Shown here piece by piece: positions 8,211 through 15,774 of a stretch of DNA of 64,000 bases. Source of the DNA: Leptofilum sp965223285. GTDB taxonomy: Bacteria; Chloroflexota; Anaerolineae; Promineifilales; Promineifilaceae. The position numbers and the translations under genes were made by a program. Below the pieces are notes generated by a model. The model was given only the letters and a program-made list of their open reading frames with translations. It searched no databases and was not told the origin of the DNA. Every line of letters starts with the position of its first letter. Position 1 is the first letter of the stretch. The stretch spans positions 2,914,001-2,978,000 of the forward strand of contig NZ_OZ244997.1 of assembly GCF_965223285.1 (NCBI RefSeq), read 5' to 3'.

Positions 8211-8873
8211 TTGGGAAGAGGAAAGATTTTGCAACGGCCGTATTCACCCCAGCAGGCACAATTGCTGCCCGCCAACCAGCCGGGTGCCATTACACAAGCA
8301 GCTACTGAGGCCCGGGCAGGCAACCTGATCGTGATCCCGACGGATACGCTGTACGGCTTGGCGTGTGATGCCTTTAATGCCGAAGCGGTACGGGCCATTT
8401 ATGCGGCCAAGCAACGGCCGTACAGCAAACCGATTCCTATCCTTTTAGCTGATCACACAGATTTGCCACGCGTGGTGCGTAACGTGCCACCTGTGGCACA
8501 AATATTCATCAACCAATATTGGCCGGGGCCGTTAACCATTTTGCTGCCCAAACATCCCGATTTGCCCGAAGAAATCTCTAACAACGACAGCGTAGCCGTT
8601 CGCATTCCAAACAACGAGGTAGGTCGCGCCATCATCCGGGCTGCAGGCGGGGCAATGGCGGTCACCAGTGCCAATCTTACTGGACAAGAACCGGCAGATA
8701 CGGCCGTTGATGCCAAAAACAAGCTGGCAGGTTGGGTAACGGCCGTGGTCGATGATGGTCCCTCGCCACACGGTGCGGCCTCTACCATTTTGGATTGCAC
8801 GGGCGGCAGACTAAACATCTTACGAGAAGGCCCTATCTCTGCACAATCGCTGCTGGGCCTGGCTGAACGATAA
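8211..8873 (+). CDS. tsaC: L-threonylcarbamoyladenylate synthase
   Basis: A 220-residue YrdC/Sua5-type protein. It makes threonylcarbamoyl-AMP from threonine, bicarbonate and ATP for the t6A modification of ANN-decoding tRNAs. Motifs are NLIVIPTDTLYGLACDAF, KQRPYSKPIPIL, WPGPLTILL and the SxNxTG-like TSANLTGQE. It ends after the YrdC domain, so it is the short TsaC form. The start is taken as TTG at 8211, the only upstream candidate covering the conserved N-terminus; no ATG lies before the fold. It ends four bases before the next gene. Confidence 0.92.
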   Translation: MGRGKILQRPYSPQQAQLLPANQPGAITQAATEARAGNLIVIPTDTLYGLACDAFNAEAVRAIYAAKQRPYSKPIPILLADHTDLPRVVRNVPPVAQIFINQYWPGPLTILLPKHPDLPEEISNNDSVAVRIPNNEVGRAIIRAAGGAMAVTSANLTGQEPADTAVDAKNKLAGWVTAVVDDGPSPHGAASTILDCTGGRLNILREGPISAQSLLGLAER

Positions 8874-8877
8874 TTTT

Positions 8878-9459
8878 ATGAGTGCATTAATTATTCCCAT
8901 CGCCCTGAGTTTTGCCGGGCTGCTGCTGGCCATTGCCACCTACCAGGGCATCCGGCGCGGCGGGGCGCGTTTTTATACCCTGGAACGCGAAGCAGTCTTG
9001 CGCCGCGCCATGCTGACACTACTGGGCAGCACGCTGCTGTTTATAGGTGCTGTGGGCTATATGGCAGCCCAGGAACTCCAGGCACAGGCGGCAGAGGCCG
9101 AAGCAGAGGCCGTGTTAGAAGGCGAAATCGAGGCCACCGCCACGCCAGAACTGAGCGTCTTCCCACCCACACCCTCCCCCAGCCCCACGGTGGACGCCGC
9201 TATCCCAACCGCTACACCCACTGCCATCTTATGCCGCGCCATTGTGGAAGGCACCTCTGGCAATGGGCTAACCCTGCGCGACGCGCCCGGTGGGGCCGAT
9301 TTAGGAATTTTGCCCGAGGCCACGTTTGTCACGCTTATCAAAGATGAGCCGCCACAAGAGGCAAACGGCCTTGTCTGGCGCAAAATTCGGGACAATATCT
9401 CTGGCGATGAGGGCTGGGTAGCCGAACAATTCCTCTCGCTTGGCCCCGGCTGCGAATAG
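8878..9459 (+). CDS. Membrane-anchored SH3b-domain protein, unknown function
   Basis: A 193-residue protein with two hydrophobic segments (residues ~4-24 and ~45-65), an alanine/glutamate-rich stretch, a proline/threonine-rich linker (~95-118) and a C-terminal bacterial SH3 domain (LTLRDAPGGADLGILPEATFV ending in GWVAEQFLSL). Such domains often bind cell wall or protein ligands outside the membrane. It starts four bases after tsaC and is probably co-transcribed. No enzyme motif is seen; a role in the envelope is only inferred. Confidence 0.75.
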   Translation: MSALIIPIALSFAGLLLAIATYQGIRRGGARFYTLEREAVLRRAMLTLLGSTLLFIGAVGYMAAQELQAQAAEAEAEAVLEGEIEATATPELSVFPPTPSPSPTVDAAIPTATPTAILCRAIVEGTSGNGLTLRDAPGGADLGILPEATFVTLIKDEPPQEANGLVWRKIRDNISGDEGWVAEQFLSLGPGCE

Positions 9460-9492
9460 CATCTACCTTTCCTAGCCACCATGAATGAATAT

Positions 9493-9550
9493 CCGCAGAT
9501 TTCACAGATTTCGCAGATTCATTTTTTCTCTGCGTCTCTGTGCCTCTGCG
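9493..9550. repeat. Spacer hairpin repeat, CGCAGATT type
   Basis: Tandem CGCAGATTTCACAGATTTCGCAG is followed by an imperfect reverse complement (TCTGCGTCTCTGTGCCTCTGCG). A related copy is at 28732-28798. Confidence 0.7.
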
Positions 9551-9575
9551 TTAAGTTAGCTTGCAGGAGCGTGGC

Positions 9576-10688
9576 GTGATTATTGGCATCGATGCCAGCC
9601 GAACCATTACCGGGCAGCGCACCGGCACGGAGGCCTATGCCACCTTTTTGCTAAAGGCTCTCGTCCCCTTGGCTACTGCCCAAAACCACCAAATTCGCCT
9701 CTATTTCAATCAGCCACCGCCAACCAAGCTATTCCCCCAATCGCCGCAAGTTGAGCATGTTGTCATTCCCTTCCCGCGCCTGTGGACGCACCTGCGCCTG
9801 GCAGCCGAGCTGCACCGCCGTCCCCCGGACGTCTTTTTTACACCCGCGCATGTCATTCCCGTCAGCTATTTTGGGCCGTCTGTCGCCACGATCCATGATT
9901 TAGGCTACCACCACTTCCCGGAAGCGCACCCCCGGCGGCAGCTCGCTTATCTGCGCTGGAGCACGCGTCACAACGGCCGTCGCGCCCGCCGCATTGTGGC
10001 CGATTCCCAGGCCACCAAACAAGACCTCATTCAGCTAGACGGCATCCCCGCCGAAAAGATTGACGTGATTTACCCCGGCGTAGACCCCGCTTTGCAGCCC
10101 GTGACGGATGAGGCTGTGCTAACGGCCGTTTACGAAAAACACCACATCACCCCACCCTACCTGCTCTACCTCAGCACCCTCCAACCCCGCAAAAACCTGG
10201 TTCGGCTCATCCAGGCCTACGCCGCCAGCGGTTTGCCCCACCAGCTTGTCCTCGCAGGCAAACCGGGCTGGCTCTCCCAACCTATCCTGAACACAATCTC
10301 CAATCTCCAATCTCCAATCTCCCAAAAAATCATCCTGACAGGATTTGTGGATGAGACAGACAAAGCCGTACTGCTTTCAGGAGCAACGGCCGTTCTCTAT
10401 CCATCGTTATACGAAGGGTTTGGCTTTCCCGTGTTGGAAGCGCAGGCGTGCGGAACGGCCGTTCTCACCGCCACTACCAGCTCCCTCCCCGAAGTTGCTG
10501 GAGACGCAGCCCTGCTGGTCGATCCGCTAGATACGGCCGCCATCACTCAGAGGATACAAAGGCTAGTTCAGGACAAAGCGTACCGGCAAGAATTGGTGCA
10601 ACGTGGGTTTGAGAATGTGAAGCGGTTTAGTTGGGAGGAAACGGCCGTGCAACTCCTACAAACATTGGAAAAAGTCCACCACGAATGA
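9576..10688 (+). CDS. Glycosyltransferase family 4 protein
   Basis: A GT-B glycosyltransferase of about 370 residues. IIGIDASRTITGQRTGTEAY is the N-terminal donor-side loop. The C-terminal domain has YLLYLSTLQPRKNL, LVLAGKPGW and the conserved LYPSLYEGFGFPVLEAQACG. GTG at 9576 is chosen because CAGGAG lies six bases upstream; the TTG at 9561 overlaps that site. Residues ~239-251 (around NTISNLQSPISQ) are encoded by three tandem copies of the ATCTCCA repeat otherwise found in spacers, replacing the usual helix before the ILTGFV strand. The acceptor is unknown. Confidence 0.9.
   Translation: MIIGIDASRTITGQRTGTEAYATFLLKALVPLATAQNHQIRLYFNQPPPTKLFPQSPQVEHVVIPFPRLWTHLRLAAELHRRPPDVFFTPAHVIPVSYFGPSVATIHDLGYHHFPEAHPRRQLAYLRWSTRHNGRRARRIVADSQATKQDLIQLDGIPAEKIDVIYPGVDPALQPVTDEAVLTAVYEKHHITPPYLLYLSTLQPRKNLVRLIQAYAASGLPHQLVLAGKPGWLSQPILNTISNLQSPISQKIILTGFVDETDKAVLLSGATAVLYPSLYEGFGFPVLEAQACGTAVLTATTSSLPEVAGDAALLVDPLDTAAITQRIQRLVQDKAYRQELVQRGFENVKRFSWEETAVQLLQTLEKVHHE
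10290..10328. repeat. AATCTCC spacer repeat inside a coding sequence
   Basis: ATCTCCA is repeated three times in tandem, in frame, within the glycosyltransferase gene. The same unit forms spacer hairpins at 7168-7212 and 11664-11717. Confidence 0.8.
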
Positions 10689-10746
10689 CACGAATAAACG
10701 AATTCAACAAATATTTGTGCCATTCGTCCATTCGCAAAATTCGTGA
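10680..10746. repeat. Spacer hairpin repeat, CACGAAT type
   Basis: CACGAATGACACGAATAAACG is followed by imperfect complements ATTCGTCCATTCG and ATTCGTG. It lies between convergent genes and may terminate both. A related copy is at 32607-32651. Confidence 0.7.
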
Positions 10747-10753
10747 TTTGTTT

Positions 10754-11662
10754 TTAAGCCACCTCCAACAGCACCTTTGCTAAGCGCATTGTCGGTTCCC
10801 AATCAGCCAGATCGCCGCCGTCTTCGTAGCTCCACCAAGCAGAGAGGACAGCCTGGGCCAGGCTCCACTGCCGCAGCCGCTCATGGTCGATGCTTAGCGT
10901 TTCTGCCAAAATGTCCAGCCGCCGCGCTGTAATTTGCTTCAATTCCGGCTCATCAAAAAGGGTGAAAGGATTACGCAGCAAAGCACCGACCTCGTAAGCT
11001 GGTTCCCCTGCCGCGCCCTTGGGGTCAATTACCGTCCAACCGTCGCCAGCGGACAAAATGTTGTAATGATGCAAATCGCCGTGGAGCAACACAGGTTCGC
11101 CGCTAGAAGCTAGTAGATCGGTGAAAAGGGAAACGGCCGTATCCACCAATCCCTCATCAAATGGCCCCGTTCCCCCACCAAATTCCTCATGCAATCTCAC
11201 AAGTCCTTTGCCCCAATCCGCTACGGAGGGGAAATTGTGTTCAGCAGGCAGGGGTCGCCATAATTTCTGCATTGCCAAAGCCGCAATACGCGTCATCTCG
11301 TCATCGTTCGTGACGATGGTGAGCATTTCGCCAGGATCAAGCCGCTCCAACAGCAAAACACCTTTGTCGTGATCGGCATCCAGCAGGCGAACGCAGCCGC
11401 GCCCGTCATACAGCCGCAACGCCTCGATTTCGGTACTCAGCTCTCGGTTGGGAACGCCCACTTTTAGCACAATTTCGGTGCCGTCGGCCAGCGTAGCGGG
11501 GGTGACATAGTTGTAGGAGAGGGTGAAATTTGTAGGATGCACCACCAGCCCCCACCGCTGCTCACATTCCGCCAGCAGGTTTGGTAAATTCTCCAGCCAC
11601 GCCGCCCCGCCCGCGAAGGTGCTGGTGACTGTTTTTACAAAGTGTGGTGGTAAATTCATCAT
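10754..11662 (-). CDS. APH(6)/hydroxyurea kinase-family phosphotransferase
   Basis: A 302-residue kinase-like protein. It shows an N-lobe lysine strand (EIVLKVGVPNRE), the phosphotransferase loop VLLHGDLHHYNIL, the metal-binding WTVIDPKGAAGEPAYEVGALLRNP, and a helical C-terminus. This is the pattern of the family that includes streptomycin 6-kinases (StrB) and hydroxyurea phosphotransferases. All catalytic residues look present. Chromosomal members often have unknown small-molecule substrates, so drug resistance should not be assumed. Transcribed toward the glycosyltransferase gene; only a repeat separates their ends. Confidence 0.85.
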   Translation of the reverse strand: MMNLPPHFVKTVTSTFAGGAAWLENLPNLLAECEQRWGLVVHPTNFTLSYNYVTPATLADGTEIVLKVGVPNRELSTEIEALRLYDGRGCVRLLDADHDKGVLLLERLDPGEMLTIVTNDDEMTRIAALAMQKLWRPLPAEHNFPSVADWGKGLVRLHEEFGGGTGPFDEGLVDTAVSLFTDLLASSGEPVLLHGDLHHYNILSAGDGWTVIDPKGAAGEPAYEVGALLRNPFTLFDEPELKQITARRLDILAETLSIDHERLRQWSLAQAVLSAWWSYEDGGDLADWEPTMRLAKVLLEVA

Positions 11663-11663
11663 A

Positions 11664-11717
11664 GGAGATTGGTTGATTGGAGATTGGAGATTGAAGCAAA
11701 AGAATCTCCAATCTCCT
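11664..11717. repeat. Spacer hairpin repeat, AATCTCC type
   Basis: GGAGATTGGTTGATTGGAG plus tandem GGAGATT units pair with AATCTCCAATCTCC some 25 bases on, followed by TTTTT. It separates two minus-strand genes. Confidence 0.75.
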
Positions 11718-11719
11718 TT

Positions 11720-12748
11720 TTAACGGAGCAAAAAGCCCTGCCGCAGCGGGTCTTCCGGGTCGATGAGAAGGTGGTTGAGGCCGCAAATGTGGGCTGTGCC
11801 GCTGACCTGGGGGATGACCGCTTGATACGGCCCAAATTCCGTCGTCGCCACCACCTCCCCCGTAAAGGTACTGCCCAAAATACTCTCCACTACAAACGGC
11901 TCTTGAAGGCCAATTTCCCCTTTGGCAAAATGGAGTGCGGCGCGGGCACTTACGCCCGTGCCGGTCGGGCTGCGATCCACCTCGCCATCGGCAAAGATGC
12001 AGACATTGCGGCTGTGGTTTGCCGGATCGTGCGCCGCACCGACAAAAATAGTGCCGTACAAAAAGCCCAAATCCGGCTCAAATGGATGGATTATGGGCAA
12101 GCTGTCCATCACGGCGTGCTTGATACGTCGTCCCAAATCAATCAACTGGCGAAAATCATCGGCCGTTAGCCCGACTCCCACCGAATCTGCCTGCACAAAA
12201 GCGTAGAAGCCACCGCCGTAAGAAACGTCGTAGCGAACCGCGCCCAGGCCAGAAACCTCTACGGTCTGATCCAGTGCCAAAACAAAGGAGGGAACGTTTT
12301 GGAAGGAAACGGAGGTGATACGGCCGTTCTCTCGCACCCCTGTCGCTACCACCCGCCCGGCAGGCGTGTCAATCTTCAAAACTGGCTTGTCACCTTGCCT
12401 GTCAATCATCCCCGTGTCTAACGCCACCTTCGTAAGCGCGATAATGCCGTGGCCGCACATCGTGCTAAACCCCTCATTGTGCAAAAAAAGCACCCCCAGG
12501 TCACCATCTGCTGTGACTGGCTCAGTGAGGATGCAGCCGTACATATCCGCATGGCCACGCGGCTCCCACATCGTCGCCGTCCGCAGCCAATCCAGATTTT
12601 CTTGAGCATAACGCCGCTTGTCCAGAATCGTATCGCCAGGGATGTCCGGCAAGCCGCCAGTAAAAATGCGCAGCGGTTCCCCGCCCGTGTGAGCATCAAT
12701 TGCTGTGATTCGGTGCCAATTTTGTGGGGGTGTCCAGGTATGCTGCAT
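11720..12748 (-). CDS. Trans-3-hydroxy-L-proline dehydratase (proline racemase family)
   Basis: A 342-residue proline-racemase-fold enzyme. The first catalytic site is intact, with Cys98 in STMCGHG. The second site reads DRSPTGTG with Thr262 where racemases and 4-hydroxyproline epimerases have cysteine. In characterised family members Cys/Thr marks dehydration of trans-3-hydroxy-L-proline to pyrroline-2-carboxylate, as in the human enzyme. The start ATG is eleven bases from a strong AGGAGA site. The linked kinase gene downstream gives no clue to pathway. An aconitase X gene ~10 kb away may handle the cis isomer. Confidence 0.87.
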   Translation of the reverse strand: MQHTWTPPQNWHRITAIDAHTGGEPLRIFTGGLPDIPGDTILDKRRYAQENLDWLRTATMWEPRGHADMYGCILTEPVTADGDLGVLFLHNEGFSTMCGHGIIALTKVALDTGMIDRQGDKPVLKIDTPAGRVVATGVRENGRITSVSFQNVPSFVLALDQTVEVSGLGAVRYDVSYGGGFYAFVQADSVGVGLTADDFRQLIDLGRRIKHAVMDSLPIIHPFEPDLGFLYGTIFVGAAHDPANHSRNVCIFADGEVDRSPTGTGVSARAALHFAKGEIGLQEPFVVESILGSTFTGEVVATTEFGPYQAVIPQVSGTAHICGLNHLLIDPEDPLRQGFLLR

Positions 12749-12869
12749 AAGGTTCTCCTAGTTTTGACGAGATAGTATCGGAGGTATTTTGCGAGGTTGT
12801 AGGGAAAAGGCAAGGGGTTCTTTCTGATGTATACTTTCCGAAACAATAGTTTCATAAAAAGAGGCATTC

Positions 12870-13820
12870 ATGCGTATTCTTATCACCGGCTCCAGCGGCC
12901 AGATTGGCACCAACTTAGGACTTCATTTGCAGGCTCAAGGGCATTACGTTTTTGGCATCGACAAGCGGCAAAATACGTGGACAACTGAAATCGAGACGCT
13001 GCTGCAAGATTTAAGCACGCCGCAACGCAGCTTCCAGCACGGCATCGGCCACGTGGAATATCCGTCAAACCTGGATGCGGTGGTACACTTTGCCGCCCAC
13101 GCCAAGGTGCATGAACTGGTGGAGCAGCCAGATCGCGCCCTGGAAAATATCACCATGACCTTCAACGTGCTGGAATTTTGCCGCCAGAACAACCTGCCGC
13201 TCATTTTCAGCAGCTCCCGCGAAGTGTACGGCGACATTCACCGCTACATCACCGAGGAGAGCTACGCCGATTTTGCCTTTACCGAAAGCCCCTACTCTGC
13301 CAGCAAAATTTCTGGCGAGGCACTCATTTACAGCTATGCGCAATGTTATGGGCTGCGCTATTTGGTGTTTCGGTTTAGCAATGTCTACGGCCGTTACGAC
13401 AACGACCTGGAACGGATGGAGCGCGTCATCCCCCTGTTTATTCGCAAAATTGGCAACCGGGAGCCAATCACAGTCTATGGGAAAGACAAGGTGCTGGATT
13501 TTACCTACATCGACGATTGCGTCAGTGGCGTGGCGCGCGGGCTGGAGCGACTGGTCAACGGCGAAATTAAAAACCACACCATCAACCTGGCATTTGGGCA
13601 AGGAAACAGCCTGGTAAACATGGCCAAATTCATCGGCGAGGCGTTGGGTGTAGAGCCAAATATGACAATTGAACCAGCTCGCGTGGGGGAAGTAACGCAT
13701 TACGTAGCCAACATCGGCAAAGCCCGCGCCCTGCTGGATTACCAACCCACAACCTCTTTGCGGGACGGGCTTCGTAAAGCGGTTGAGTGGAGCACGAATT
13801 GGTGGGAAAGTAATCAGTAG
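12870..13820 (+). CDS. NAD-dependent epimerase/dehydratase (extended SDR)
   Basis: A 316-residue nucleotide-sugar epimerase-type protein. The NAD-binding ILITGSSGQIGTNL is at the N-terminus. The catalytic set is FSSSREVYGD (Ser) with YSASK (Tyr, Lys), and FRFSNVYGRYD and DFTYIDDCV follow. Closest functional type is UDP-glucose 4-epimerase or UDP-glucuronate epimerase/decarboxylase; the sequence does not discriminate. It is divergent from the hydroxyproline dehydratase gene, with 120 bp between. Likely used in glycan precursor synthesis. Confidence 0.87.
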   Translation: MRILITGSSGQIGTNLGLHLQAQGHYVFGIDKRQNTWTTEIETLLQDLSTPQRSFQHGIGHVEYPSNLDAVVHFAAHAKVHELVEQPDRALENITMTFNVLEFCRQNNLPLIFSSSREVYGDIHRYITEESYADFAFTESPYSASKISGEALIYSYAQCYGLRYLVFRFSNVYGRYDNDLERMERVIPLFIRKIGNREPITVYGKDKVLDFTYIDDCVSGVARGLERLVNGEIKNHTINLAFGQGNSLVNMAKFIGEALGVEPNMTIEPARVGEVTHYVANIGKARALLDYQPTTSLRDGLRKAVEWSTNWWESNQ

Positions 13821-13886
13821 GTCAGTGTTCAGTAATCAGTAAACAGCTACTGAACACCGACTCAATGATTACTGAATACCGAATAC
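13808..13886. repeat. Spacer hairpin repeat, CAGTAATCAGTAA type
   Basis: Tandem AATCAGTA/GTGTTCAGTAATCAGTAA units pair with the downstream complement ACTGAACAC...GATTACTGAATAC. Other copies are at 47612-47667 and 49044-49128, and one is inside a gene at 34701-34729. Confidence 0.75.
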
Positions 13887-13955
13887 AGGCTCCTGGCCCT
13901 TTGGTACTATGTTGGGAAGTGACAAATCTGTTTACACTTTTGGCGAACGGTCGAG

Positions 13956-14237
13956 ATGGATGCAACGGCCGTTTTTGAGACATACTGGCCAAAGATGCTT
14001 ATGGACAACAACGCTGCTTTACTCAACACCCTTTTACAACAGGCAGAAACGGCCGCCCAAAAACACGGGCAGCAATCTCGCCAAACCAAGCAAGCCATCA
14101 GCCGCAAGCTAGAACGTACTGATAGCGAAACGGTGGCCCGCCAGCTAGACGAAATTTACCAATACCGCGTTTCGCGCATTGCCGCCGCCTGGCGCATTGC
14201 CCAACAGCTTACCCTGTATAACAAAGAATCATGGTAG
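13956..14237 (+). CDS. Putative antitoxin partner of a MazF/PemK-type toxin
   Basis: A 93-residue charged, mostly helical protein without a recognised domain. Its end overlaps the start of a MazF-like toxin gene by seven bases, the typical arrangement of an antitoxin. It is rich in Gln, Lys and Arg (QQAETAAQKHGQQSRQTKQ) and lacks an obvious AbrB or ribbon-helix-helix motif. The start ATG at 13956 is preceded only by a weak purine stretch; a later ATG at 13995 is possible. The role is inferred from position. Confidence 0.6.
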   Translation: MDATAVFETYWPKMLMDNNAALLNTLLQQAETAAQKHGQQSRQTKQAISRKLERTDSETVARQLDEIYQYRVSRIAAAWRIAQQLTLYNKESW

Positions 14238-14575
14238 CCGACGTTAGCCTAAAACAGGGGCAAATTTGGTGGACACAGCCACCAGAAATGCCCACCCCCC
14301 AACCTATCCTCGTTATTCAAAGTGATGCCTTTAACCGGAGTTTGCTGGAAACGGCCGTGTGCGTCACCCTCAGCCCAGATTGGAAACTGGCTCCTGCTCC
14401 TGGTAACGTGCTTATTTCCCAGGCCGATTCTGGCTTACCCAAAGCCTGCGTCGCCAACGTCGCTCAGGTCATCACCATCGACCGCCGCTTCCTTACGGAA
14501 TATGTTGGCACCGTGCCCCCCTTCATTTTAGAAAGCGTCCTCGACGGCGTACAGCTCGTCGTCGGCCGCAGTTAA
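14231..14575 (+). CDS. MazF/PemK-family endoribonuclease toxin
   Basis: A 114-residue protein with the CcdB/PemK fold: KQGQIWWTQPPEM (in place of the usual GDIVWVDFDP), PILVIQSDAFNRSLLETAVCVTLS, GNVLISQADSGLPKACVANVAQVITIDRRFL, and a C-terminal FILESVLDGVQLVVG. Members cleave mRNA at short motifs and are held inactive by the co-expressed antitoxin. The overlapping upstream gene is the presumed antitoxin. The N-terminal loop is divergent, so cleavage specificity cannot be predicted. Confidence 0.83.
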   Translation: MVADVSLKQGQIWWTQPPEMPTPQPILVIQSDAFNRSLLETAVCVTLSPDWKLAPAPGNVLISQADSGLPKACVANVAQVITIDRRFLTEYVGTVPPFILESVLDGVQLVVGRS

Positions 14576-14641
14576 CCACCTCTGAAACAGTAGCCAAAAT
14601 AGCTCTGACGAGTAAACTGGATGCAATCGCCAGGAATTTAC

Positions 14642-14663
14642 CGTGCATGAGTGCTTCGCACGG
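14642..14663 (+). promoter_or_regulatory. Short hairpin in the guaC leader
   Basis: CGTGC pairs with GCACG over a short loop about 35 bases before the guaC ATG. It may affect translation or be incidental. Confidence 0.3.
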
Positions 14664-14697
14664 CTTTGCAATCTACAAACGAGGGAAAGGAAATCTC

Positions 14698-15735
14698 ATG
14701 AGAATTGAAGCAGATATTAAATTGGGTTTCAAAGATGTAATGATCCGGCCAAAGCGATCCACGCTTAGCTCTCGTTCGCAAGTGTCGTTGTTGCGAACAT
14801 TCACCTTTTGGCACAGCAAACAGACCTGGGAAGGTGTGCCCATCATCGCGGCCAACATGGATACGGTGGGCACGTTTGAGATGGCGACTGAGTTGAGCAA
14901 ATTTCATATGATGACGGCCGTACACAAACATTATTCTCGCCAACAGTGGCACGACTTCATGCAGTCGGCCGATGAATCCGTAACTAAGCATATCGCCGTT
15001 AGCACAGGCACTGGGCAAGAGGATGCCGACAGGCTCGATTACCTGCTCGGTGAATACAGCCAGCTCAACTTCATCTGCATTGACGTGGCCAACGGCTACT
15101 CTGAGCATTTTGTTCACTTCGTCAAGCGCGTGCGCGATAAACATCCCGACAAAACGATCATGGCAGGCAATGTAGTCACTGGTGAAATGGTGGAAGAGCT
15201 GCTGCTGGCCGGGGCAGACATCATCAAAGTAGGCATCGGCCCTGGCAGCGTTTGCACCACGCGCATCAAAACCGGTGTGGGCTACCCTCAGCTTTCGGCC
15301 GTCATTGAGTGCGCCGACGCTGCCCACGGGCTGGGCGGGCAAATTATCTCCGACGGTGGCTGCAAGGTGCCAGGCGACCTTGCCAAAGCGTTTGGCGGCG
15401 GGGCTGATTTTGTGATGCTGGGCGGCATGTTGGCTGGGCATGATGAATCAGGGGGTGAACTCATTGAGATGGACGGCCAACCATTTAAGCAATTTTACGG
15501 CATGAGCTCACAAACCGCGATGAAAAAACATGCGGGCGGCGTGGCCGAATACCGCGCCTCGGAAGGCAAGACGGTCAACATCCCTTATCGCGGGCCAGTT
15601 GCGGAAACCGTGCAGGACATGCTGGGCGGATTGCGATCTTCCTGTACCTACGTCGGTGCCAAGCGACTCAAGGAACTCACCAAGCGCACCACCTTCATCC
15701 GCGTTCAGGAGCAGCATAACGAAGTATTTTCGTAG
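14698..15735 (+). CDS. guaC: GMP reductase
   Basis: A 345-residue TIM-barrel enzyme that reduces GMP to IMP with NADPH and releases ammonia. It has LGFKDVMIRPKRSTLSSR at the N-terminus, the nucleotide site GIGPGSVCTTRIKTGVGYPQ with the catalytic cysteine, and FVMLGGMLAGHDESGG. The absence of CBS domains and the length separate it from IMP dehydrogenase. The ATG at 14698 with GGGAAAGG upstream is preferred to an in-frame ATG at 14647. It recycles guanine nucleotides to the IMP branch point. Confidence 0.95.
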   Translation: MRIEADIKLGFKDVMIRPKRSTLSSRSQVSLLRTFTFWHSKQTWEGVPIIAANMDTVGTFEMATELSKFHMMTAVHKHYSRQQWHDFMQSADESVTKHIAVSTGTGQEDADRLDYLLGEYSQLNFICIDVANGYSEHFVHFVKRVRDKHPDKTIMAGNVVTGEMVEELLLAGADIIKVGIGPGSVCTTRIKTGVGYPQLSAVIECADAAHGLGGQIISDGGCKVPGDLAKAFGGGADFVMLGGMLAGHDESGGELIEMDGQPFKQFYGMSSQTAMKKHAGGVAEYRASEGKTVNIPYRGPVAETVQDMLGGLRSSCTYVGAKRLKELTKRTTFIRVQEQHNEVFS

Positions 15736-15774
15736 AGGTAGTCAAATCTACAAAAATTTGGCACACTATTTAGC

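Noticed and set aside
10754..11662. Streptomycin resistance gene
   Set aside because: The kinase belongs to the APH(6) family, but chromosomal context and lack of mobile elements do not support a resistance claim.
13065..13745. 226-codon frame antisense to the epimerase gene
   Set aside because: Antisense shadow without independent support.
14638..15441. 267-codon frame antisense to guaC
   Set aside because: Shadow of a well-conserved gene on the opposite strand; no ribosome site or known domain.
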